NCBI GenBank assembly: GCA_900095095.1
Contig: FMBT01000808.1
Span: 1-22,775, forward strand
From: Fragilariopsis cylindrus CCMP1102
Lineage: Eukaryota; Bacillariophyta; Bacillariophyceae; Bacillariales; Bacillariaceae
Direction: 5' to 3'
DNA: 22,775 nucleotides
Made by a program: the position numbers and the translations under genes. This document shows positions 1 to 9,400 of the stretch, one piece after another (within the stretch, counting starts at the first letter, position 1; each line of letters begins with the position of its first letter). Below the pieces are notes generated by a model. That model saw only the letters and a list, made by a program, of their open reading frames with translations. It ran no database searches and was not told the origin of the DNA.

Positions 1-1267
1 GAAAGAATGTCTGAATGATCGCAACAAGGGAATCGCGCCGTAATTGATTGCGTTTAAGCAGTAAAAGTGGGGTTGGCGAATGGGAATCATCTATCGTACT
101 GCTGTAGATCGATGTCATGTGTTGATTGGGGAATGAGAAGTAGCTAACAACGAATCAATCGCGGTAATCCTTGCATTTTTACAGAAGATCACAGCCATGA
201 CAGCAGTCATACTCTCCCGTAATAAAGGGGTTGATAATGTATTTTTGTGTGTGTGTGGGGGGGGGGGGGGCCTGTTCAAAGTGCAGGGTTGGTTGCATCA
301 AGGCAGAACATGCCTAGACGCTGTTTCTTCGCCACAACGTATTTGCCGGAGCAAAATAAACGTCGATCTTCTCACAAAATCCAACCTTGCTTCAGTTCGT
401 CATCACAGGTTGTGTTGATATCAAATTTGAATTAGTCAAATTTGGAGAGTACATAAATAGAGATTCTATAAAAGTACAGTCATAAGGTTGACGTACACCC
501 GAGGGTGGATTTTTGTAATCGCGAGATGATTCGAATATGTTTCGAGGAGTCGATATTAGTTGATACGAAAGTCATAGTATTGTTATGTTTTTGATTTACC
601 CATACTTGTAGGAGCGCTGGCGATAGTATTTGCGTTCTTGCTGAGCAGTGGTGCTCAGATTGTTTGCGCTTAATTTTTTTGAATTTTTTTCGTTATGAAT
701 TAAATTGCTGGTTGAGAGTGAACCAATTCTGCGAAGGTCTGGTGGTCTACCGCGCGATCCTCTCATATTCCATCATGCATTTGCATGTGATTTCATGCCA
801 TCGTGCAACATTCATTGTACGATCATTGATCTCGATTTGCGATCATGGAATATCGTGTACAGTAACGTTAGTATGAGCGGTATTGGCGACTTAATATAAT
901 ACTGTACATGATTGATTATCAACATCTACTGTACTACTAGTATGAAATCTTGTATTTTACAATATACTACTATTTCTTTATATTATAAAACTAGCTAACG
1001 TAACTTACTACTTTTCATGTATCTTTTAATTTTTATTTCGATTTTATTTTTTGGTATCTTATTTTTCGTATCTTATTTTATTTTGTATTATAATATCATC
1101 ACGTTCGACTTGTTCTTTTTTTGTCTTTTTCCTTTTCTTCCGAATATTCATTTATTTCATTCATTCATTTCCCCACAAACACGAGAGTCTCCTCCCTTTC
1201 AACTGTTTGGGTACAAAAGTGTACAAGTTGTACGTTATTTGTACCCTCTTATGTTATTTCATTTTAT
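1..1267. other. Gene-free AT-rich flank
   Basis: I see no convincing gene on either strand. The short open frames here are isolated, lack recognisable motifs and overlap simple-sequence DNA. The segment from about 1000 to 1267 is very T-rich on the + strand and is the downstream flank of the membrane-protein gene that ends at 1268. TACTGTA/TACAGTA-like words recur (for example around 855-865 and 900-935), as they do elsewhere between genes in this window. No tRNA, rRNA or transposon ends were recognised. Confidence 0.6.
247..270. repeat. (GT)n followed by a 14-base G run
   Basis: A short GT dinucleotide tract (247-256) passes directly into 14 consecutive G residues (257-270). G homopolymers this long are rare in AT-rich DNA and are prone to length error in sequencing. 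Reading frames that cross this point are therefore unreliable. Confidence 0.9.
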
Positions 1268-2458
1268 TTACGTAATAGTTTTAGATAAAGAAGTACTTTC
1301 ACCACCGGATGAAAACATAGATGAGGATGAATCATTCATGCTATTACTATTACCATTATCTGATGATTTTGATGACCTTGATTTCTTATAGAATCCAGTA
1401 ACAGTTTCTGTCACAGTATCCGTAACATAGTTGATATTATTTACACCAATATCACCAATATCTTGTTTCGCTTGAAATGCTGTAAATGAGATACAGACAA
1501 ACCCAGCCCATGATGAAAAATAACCATTTCCTGTTGTAACGAACGGGCCATGAAATGTGACTAAACATGCCAGAACTAACCAAAGTATTGTAAATAGACT
1601 TAATGTAATAAATTTAATCATATTTACTTTTTGATTATCATGTTCATTTAAATACGGACCATGTTTATTAAAATAAACAACACCTCCTATTAATACAATT
1701 GTCAAACATGCTACCACTAATGCATATATACTTGCCGATTTGGTTAAATCGGATGTGACTGAGGATTGTGCACCAAAAATATATTCATATAATGCCAGAA
1801 TCATCACAATCGACGAACCAAATACACCCATTAATGAACCAATACCTTTAATACTATTCTTGAATGTTGTACCGGTGACACCCATGGTCATAGCGGAGGT
1901 TGCCACAGTCGTCCAACAGGCAAAGTAACCATTCCCGGTTGTAATAAATGGTGAATTAAAGGTCATATACGAGGCACCAATAAAATTCCATAATCCTAAA
2001 AAATAAGGTAAATATTTTCCAATCCCATAATCATAATATATATCTTCACGAAATAATGTCAAAGCAATACCAATACTCGATGTAATTAAACTGACAGATG
2101 GTATTGAGATACAATAATCATAATTGGATGTGATAACACCTTCCCATGTCGTCACAGCAATTAATAAGATCATGGAGGAGATCATTACTAATAATAATGG
2201 AAATTGTACATCACTACTACTACTACTTTTTGATCCATGTCCATTTGCATCTCTGTCGCCTACTAATGATGTCATTTGATAGATACCATCAACACCTCCG
2301 TTACTAAAACTATCGTCGTTGTTCGGATCTGCATCATTGTGCGCATCAGCTTTTTCAGCTGCTTTACTTCGACGTTTTGGCTTGAGATTTTGATTACTTG
2401 TTTGTTTTTCTAAATCGACGGTCATTCGCTTTTCTATATCGGCGGTTAAATCACTCAT
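1268..2458 (-). CDS. Eight-pass membrane protein with duplicated TGNGYF motif, function unknown
   Basis: An intact single-exon gene of 396 codons; I do not recognise a characterised family. Residues 1-84 are hydrophilic, charged and Ser-rich and probably cytosolic. Hydrophobic segments lie near residues 85-104, 117-136, 149-168, 174-195, 207-229, 242-262, 282-302 and 310-328, giving about eight helices. The motif F-x-x-PF(I/V)TTGNGYF-x-x-W occurs twice, at about 167-182 (helices 3/4) and 302-317 (helices 7/8), so the protein looks like a tandem duplication of a four-helix unit. The tail from residue 357 is Ser/Asn-rich with a basic start (KKSRSSK), typical of a regulatory cytosolic tail. The ATG at 2458 is chosen because the frame opens there and the N-terminal region is continuous with the membrane domain. 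It is transcribed away from the satellite region. A transporter, channel or structural role cannot be told from sequence alone. Confidence 0.85.
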   Translation of the reverse strand: MSDLTADIEKRMTVDLEKQTSNQNLKPKRRSKAAEKADAHNDADPNNDDSFSNGGVDGIYQMTSLVGDRDANGHGSKSSSSSDVQFPLLLVMISSMILLIAVTTWEGVITSNYDYCISIPSVSLITSSIGIALTLFREDIYYDYGIGKYLPYFLGLWNFIGASYMTFNSPFITTGNGYFACWTTVATSAMTMGVTGTTFKNSIKGIGSLMGVFGSSIVMILALYEYIFGAQSSVTSDLTKSASIYALVVACLTIVLIGGVVYFNKHGPYLNEHDNQKVNMIKFITLSLFTILWLVLACLVTFHGPFVTTGNGYFSSWAGFVCISFTAFQAKQDIGDIGVNNINYVTDTVTETVTGFYKKSRSSKSSDNGNSNSMNDSSSSMFSSGGESTSLSKTIT

Positions 2459-2879
2459 GATATTATGGTTGTTGTTGTTGTCGATTTTGTTGGTTGGTTG
2501 TGGTTAATGTTGATGTCTACCTTCGATTGTTAGTCGTCGTCGGATGCTTATCTTTTGTGTTGCTACAATCGCATACTCTGTGATAGGAAAGAAAAAAAAA
2601 GAAATATCACGATCAAGCGTTAAGCAACGATGGCAATGATGATGAAGCAATGCATGCATGCTGTTGATATGATGTGAATGTGATATGTATTAAATGCCGT
2701 TTGAGACATTGGCATCTCCACGTGATACAAAAAGTCATCGATTTGATTTGTGACTATGACTTACTCCCTCCGCCATTTGTCAACGACTCACTCGACTCGA
2801 GTAATTAATAAAGAAACTAAATAATGCCCAAAATTTTACTAGTATTTGTTACTGCAGTATATAATAATAACTTTAGCAT
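2459..2879. other. Upstream region of the eight-pass membrane-protein gene
   Basis: This non-coding stretch holds the presumed 5' UTR and promoter of the minus-strand membrane-protein gene. It contains a CACGTG palindrome (G-box/E-box core) at 2719-2724, about 260 bases upstream of the ATG, and a TGCATGCATGC run near 2652. Neither has been shown to be functional, and no TATA box is evident. Confidence 0.4.
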
Positions 2880-4195
2880 CAAATATATACACCTAAAAAG
2901 TCATTTTTTTGGAAAAATAAACTATGAAGTTTACAATTGACCTATTGGATGGAGAATTGTTATATTCCTTAGTCTCCTAAGCCTACTGGTATCTCATAAT
3001 GTAGGCTCACACACAGCACGCATCATCTTTTTATGAGATATCTTGTTCAGGAAACAAACCAGGGTAGAACTTCCATAAAAATGCTTCTTTTTGGGTCAGG
3101 GAGTGTTCCTTTACCTTACCATATGTATAGAGTGGATGCCTGGACCGGACTTTGGGGCGCTAGGTATGTGTTCTTCACACTGGAAGGTGGTAAAGGTTGT
3201 GATACAGCCTAGGACATGGGAAAATGGCTCATTTTGGGGGGTATGTGACCTAGTATACACTCAAAAAGATGAATTGTCCCAAAGTAAGCACATGGGGTTG
3301 ACTATATACACCAAAGGGAATATAAACTTGGCAAGCTATGGGCAGGACCATGCTGATGTGGGTGCTATAGGGGAGAAACCTGTTTTGGGGCCTAAATGAC
3401 CTTTTTGGGTGCTTAGCACACCACGACACCTTCCTAACCTCTCTAGAGCCCTAAGCAATAGTTGGTCCTTGTACCCATAGGTATAATGTTGAGCTCCATA
3501 TAATCTTTCAAGGATATTAGGTCTATACTGATGGTGCATCAGGGCCTTGATTACAGGTGCACTTGGCACTTAGAGAAATTGTGTGTTTTAATAGCGGTTG
3601 ATTTTAACCAGTGACACCCCAAATGTATGTATGGTTACTTAAAACAATGGTAAAATCCACAACCTTAATAAATTAGGTTGATGCCTAGCTATTTTATTTG
3701 GGACTCAGCATACCTCGTAGGGGCGTGGTAGCATCTCAAATATTTTGCAACGTGTGCATTTTGGGCTATTTTATGTCTATTCTATTTTTTCATCCCCACC
3801 ACACCACCAATATGGCAAATGTTCCAAGTATTGTTAGTGTATTTTGACCATATGCATATATGGAAGGTATCTGGGTGTTCAAACTATGGTCCCTTTCCTT
3901 TTTGATGTTGTGGCAGCCTGTTTCTGAATGGTACTTTTGGGCATGGAAATATGACATGTTGGTCAAAATACAATGTTTGTGTTCTGGAGGCAAGAATAAG
4001 GTATGTATGAGGGATCAGGACCCTTGGTTCATCCCCTATGGGTATGAGATGAACAACTGGGTGGTTTTGGTGCACCATGCTATTTCTAGAACCTAAGGAG
4101 AGGTTAAAGTTGTTTAATCTTTCAATAACCAAACTCCACTGCAACCAAACTCCACTGGAGAATTTGTGAGATAAAAATGATACCAATCAGAACTA
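2880..4195. other. Gene-free block with less AT-rich composition
   Basis: This 1.3 kb segment is visibly richer in G (many GGGG and TTTGGG words) than its surroundings. No reading frame in it resembles a protein I know; the longest frames are about 100 codons, overlap one another on both strands and lack domain signatures. The word TATGAGATATCTTGTT near 3032-3047 resembles part of the downstream satellite unit (compare 5224-5239), so the block may belong to the same insertion. No terminal inverted repeats or target-site duplications were found by eye. Confidence 0.45.
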
Positions 4196-5721
4196 CTTTA
4201 GTCCAGTGATGATGAACCACCAGGGATGACAGGCGACAAACACAATGTTCTAGTACACTATGAGAATGTTTGTTCACCTGACTAGTCTGGTGTTGTTGTC
4301 TGCAACCCTTTCAAATGAGATATTTTGTGTTCATTTCTGATAGAAAATCATGCTGTTTTTTGTGTGCCTGCCATAACAGAGAAATGGATTTTCCCCCCTC
4401 AACTACAGGAACAGAAAAGTAGTAGGTGACACACAAGATGTTCCTATACACTATGTGGATATTAGTGCACCCAACCTATTTGGTGTTGTACTATGGAACC
4501 CTTTTATATGAGATATTTTGTGGTTGTGGTTTAATGTTTCTGATTAAAAATCATGTTTGTCTTTGTGTGCCTACCACAACAGGGAAAATGAATTCTATTC
4601 CTCAACCACAGGAACAGAAAAGTGGTAGGAGAACACAATGTTCTAGTACACCATGTGAATGTTTGTGCACCCAACTCATCTGGTATTGTTGTCTGAATCC
4701 CTTTTATATGAGATATATTGTTGTTCATTTTGATTGAAAATCTTGTTGTTTGTTGTGTACCTTCCACAACAGCGGATGGTAATTTATTCAACAACCACAT
4801 GAACAACAAAAAAGTGGGAGGAGGCAACACCAATGTTCTAGTACACCATGTGAATGTTTGTGCACCCAACCCATTAGTATTATTGTCTACAACAGAGAAA
4901 TGGATTTTATTCCTTAACTATAGGAACAGAAAAGTGGGAGGAAGCAAACACAATGTTATAGTATACCATATGAATGTTAGTGCACCCAACCCATCTAGTA
5001 TTGTTGTGTGCAACAACCCTTTTATATGAGATACTTTGTGGTTCATTATTTTTGGTGGAAAATAATGTAATTTTTGTGTGTGTCTGCCACAACAGTGAAA
5101 TGAATTTTATTCCTCAATCACATGAAAATATAAGTGGTAGGAGGCAAATACGATGTTCTAGTACACCATGTAGATGTTTGTGCACCCAACCCATCTGGTA
5201 TTGTTGTCTGCAACCCTTTTATATATGAGATATCTTGTTGTTCATTCCTGGTTGAAAATCTGTTTGTTTGTTTGTGTGCGTGCATCAACAGCAAAATGAC
5301 CTTCAAAACATACCCATATCTGCAGGTTGGTGTCTGCTGCATTGAAACACCAAGCAACTATCTCCATATTCCTTTTGTCAAGATAAATTAATACAGCTTG
5401 TAATTGATACTGTCATTATTTGTATATATTAAAATAAGAAATAAACACACCTTTCCACACTACACAGTAAGATTACAGCCCAAAAGATATTTTTGTGGTT
5501 CATTTTGATTGAAAATCTTGTTGTTGTTTTGCCTGCCACAAAAGTGAAATGAATTTCATTCCTCAACCACAACATGAACAGAATAGTTGTAGGAGACACA
5601 CACAATGTTCTTAGTACACTATGGTGTGGATGTTAGTGTAACCTACCCATCTAGTATTGTTGTGTGTACCTCCTTCAAATGAGATACTTTGTAGTTCATT
5701 ATCTCTGGTTGAAATCATGTT

Positions 5722-5758
<37 letters not shown>

Positions 5759-5915
5759 AACAACAGCTAAATGAATTTAATTCCTCAACTACAGGAACAG
5801 AAAAGTGGTAGTAGGAGGCAAACAGAATGTTCTAGTACCACACTATGATGTGGATGTTAGTGCACTAGACCCATTTGGTGTTGTCCTCTCTCTCTGCAAT
5901 TCTTTCAAATGGTAC
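4196..5915. repeat. Degenerate ~200 bp tandem satellite, about eight copies
   Basis: A long unit recurs head to tail. The landmark TGTTCTAGTACAC and close variants start at 4246, 4439, 4639, 4834, 4954, 5154, 5606 and 5828, giving spacings of 193, 200, 195, 120, 200, 452 and 222. Each unit also carries variants of GTGCACCCAACCCATCTGG, TTTTATATGAGATAT, CTGCCACAACAG and GGAACAGAAAAGTGG in the same order. The 120-base step marks a unit with an internal deletion, and the 452-base step spans an interrupted copy around 5290-5480. Short open frames run through several units on both strands but share no conserved protein and contain stops, so the array is read as non-coding. Confidence 0.85.
5724..5757. 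repeat. (TG)17 microsatellite inside a satellite unit
   Basis: Seventeen TG dinucleotides lie in the satellite unit at the place where other copies have only TGTGTGCCTGCC or TGTGTGTGTCTGCC (for example around 5075-5090). The microsatellite therefore seems to have expanded from a short seed already present in the unit. Confidence 0.85.
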
Positions 5916-6472
5916 TAGTGTACAGTAAGTAGTACATTAACACTATTTACCATTTTTGTACTAAATAATATCTTGTCCCCTAATACAATTTTGTTTCTCC
6001 AAATACTTTTTATTTTCAGGCCCCCCCTCTATGCCAATTTTTTTGGGGGATTATTAACCAGTTACACTTTTAGGGATTAAAAAAATAGTTAATTAAAAAC
6101 TCTAGTTCTAAGGAAAAACCCCCCAAATAGAAAAGTGAATGTGTGTTGCCTGTACTTACTGTACAGTAGGTCCTACTAGGCAGTATTTCTTCTTTCATCG
6201 TTGGTAAGCAAAGAGAAAAGCAGCATTCCACGTGTAAGCAATATTGTTCGTCTTTCTTCGTTCTATTTATTCGCACAAAAGGAATGAATGCACGTACTTA
6301 CGCAAGACGCACATCAAATGCTTGCTGATTTTATGTTGTAATTGATGGATTCTTCATTCATTGATTCATATTCATTCGTTGTGCTCTTAGCTATTCATCG
6401 GCAACCGGACAAAAAAAATCAAATCAAATCGTTCCTACTGTATACATTCAGTAGAGGAGTAGAGTAGTTAGC
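5916..6472. promoter_or_regulatory. Upstream region of the Deg-dioxygenase gene
   Basis: This non-coding stretch precedes the ATG at 6473. It contains a perfect 12-base palindrome TACTGTACAGTA (6157-6168). It also contains CACGTGTAAGCA (6229-6240), which includes the CACGTG core and recurs in both arms of the inverted repeat near 19.3 kb. CTACTGTATACATTCAGTAG near 6437 forms a further imperfect dyad. Diatom bHLH/bZIP factors commonly bind CACGTG cores, but a regulatory role here is inference. No TATA box was identified. Confidence 0.35.
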
Positions 6473-9400
6473 TTGGACGTGATAATACGAAGAATGATGC
6501 TTAATAGTAGTACTACCAGTACGAATAAGAAGCTTATTGTTGTTGTTGTTGTTGTTGTTGCAATAACAACAGTTCTACTTTTAATTGGAATAGGTGGTGT
6601 CGTTACGGCTTTCACAACGTCAACGTCAACGACAATAACAAGAACAACAAGAAATATTAACATAATCAATAATAATAGAATATCATCATTCCAAGAAATC
6701 CAATCCCACCCAAAACGACGACGACGACGACGACGATGTCATTCCCACCACAATCACAATCACAATGCACATCGTTTATATCACCGATCTATTATACACG
6801 AAGAAGAAGAAGAAGAAGACATTGACAAAGAGGAAGAATGTGATGACACTAATAGTGATGATGCCATTGAAATTGATGACTCATCACCCTCCTCCTCCTC
6901 CTCACCCTCACCTGCATCCCTTTTCTGGCCAAGTAGTCAGCAGAAGACTACTTATAATAAACATGCAGCAGCAACAGCAGCAGCAACTGCAGTAGCAGAC
7001 GAAGTAGTAGTGGACCAAAATCAACATCCAATTGATCATTATGATCAAATATTTGATTCCATAGTCAAAATATATAGTACGCATAATAAACATCCGGATA
7101 TGATGATGCCATGGCAAAAATTAGGATCCTATACCAGTACCTCGTCTGGATTTATTATTGAAAATAAAAAAATTATCACCAATGCCCATTCGATTGAATA
7201 TGCTGGACAAGTTTTAGTACGGAAACGTGGTTCGAATTCTAAAAAATATCATGCCACAATTGAAGTGATTGCGAATGAATGTGATTTAGCGATGTTAACT
7301 ATTAAAGATGAGTCATTTTGGTATAATGACGAATTTGATGATGATGAGGAATTGGATGATGACGATGGGGTCGATGAAGTCGATGGAGATGAATACGACG
7401 AGGATGACAACAACAACAATGGGATCGAGTCTACTACTCACCGCAATAATGATGAAGAGGATGATGAATATGCGAATGACGATGATGAAGAATCCAATGC
7501 AGTAAAGATGAACACAATGATGATCAAACCATTAGAGTTTGGTCTATTACCAGAATTACAAGATGAAGTTGAAGTGATAGGGTATCCCACTGGTGGGGAT
7601 TCCTTATCGATTACCAAAGGTGTCGTATCACGGATTGAATCGACGGAATATGTCCAATGTTCTGGATCACATTTATTAGCAATTCAAATTGATGCCGCCA
7701 TTAATGGGTAAGTAATCAGTTACAAGTTAGTTACGTTACAGTAGTTAAAGTTTTGTGCTTGTGGTGTTCCGGCAAGGAGAATAATGTAAACAAACACATC
7801 GCATCGCATTGCATTAAAGCGAAATACAACGAAACGAAACGATTCAATTCAATTCAATTCAATTCAATTCAATTCAATTCAATTCAATTCAATTCAATTC
7901 AATTCAATCCTCTCCTTACGGTATAGAGTACATCTCAATTCTCATTTTCACTTAAACCTTTTTGTCTCTTTTTTTCTATTATAATATATCCTTACATCAT
8001 TATCATGTCAACATGTCAATATGTCAATGTCAATGCCATGTCAATGCCATATTCTGTACTTGTACAACAACAGTGGTAATTCTGGTGGACCTGTTATCTG
8101 TTCCATCACACAAAAGGTGATTGGTGTAGCATTCCAATCCTTAAACGATGCGGAAAATATTGGGTATGTGATTCCTGTAACAGTCGTATTACATTTTTTA
8201 GAAAATATTCAACGCAACAATAATAACAAAAATAGTAACAACAACCACTCCAACTACTACTATAGTGGTGTGACATGTTTAGGTGTCAGATTTGGTAAAT
8301 TAGAAAATTCTGCAATGAGATCCTATCTGAAATTACCAAAAGAAAAACAAGAACAAGAACAAGATAATATGCGAAGAAGAAGAAAGAAGAAGAAAAAAGG
8401 TTCATTATTATCATCATCATCATCCTCCTATTATTCTGGTTTAGGTATTCTGATACGTAGTTGTGATCCAATCACACCCTCCAAACAATATTTAAAACCA
8501 AATGATGTGATATTATATGTCGATGATATACCAGTATCCTCTGATGGGAATATACCTTTTCGTCGAAATGGTCGTGAACGTGTTTCCTTTTCATCTTATA
8601 TACAAACAAAATTTGTGACTACTAGTCTTACTACAAGGGATAGTGATAGGGAGAGTACTGATAGTAGTGATACAGTGAAATTAGATATATGGCGGGATGG
8701 TAAATTATTCGAAGAGAATCCAATTCAAGTACCAGTATGTATATCCAAAAATTTAGTACCCAGTCATTGGAATAATTATTCACCACCCTATTTACTTGTG
8801 GGTGGGCTTGTATTTACTGTATTAAGTGTACCATATTTAGAAGAGATGAATGCCTGGGGTGATTATATCTCCGATAATATTAGTTATTTATTAACTAAAG
8901 TAAATGAACCTCTACAACAAGAAAATGATCAAATTGTTATATTAGTGAATATTTTACCACATCCAACCACATTAGGTTATGATAGTAATATCAATAATTT
9001 ACATTTAACATCATTGAATAATCAGAAAGTACGATCCTTACAACATTTACAAGAATTGATTCGCACTACTACTACTACTACTCCTATTGCTACTACTATT
9101 GCTGGCACTGATACTGAACCAGTGGTGGATGATTCTGACAAAAAAGAAGAATTCTTGAAATTTGAATTTGGTGGTGGTGGTTCCGATGACAATGATCTAG
9201 ATGAATGTAGTGGTGATGGTGATGGCAGTGGTAGTGGTGGTACGTTAATTGTATTAGAAACAAATTCATTAGATGGAATAACACGTGAGGTATGTGAGGA
9301 ACATTCGATACAAAAATCATATTACTTTCCTCCTACAGTACAATTGCAATCACAGCAGTTGTCGACGACAACGTCATCCAGCGTGGTAGCATCATCCGAA

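Noticed and set aside
1017..1391. 124-codon plus-strand frame rich in Phe, Leu and Ile
   Set aside because: It lies in T-rich DNA and overlaps the 3' end of the membrane-protein gene on the other strand; composition alone explains it.
4426..5391. Several 80-110 codon frames through the satellite array
   Set aside because: They overlap each other on both strands, change frame between units and show no conserved protein, as expected for repeated non-coding DNA.
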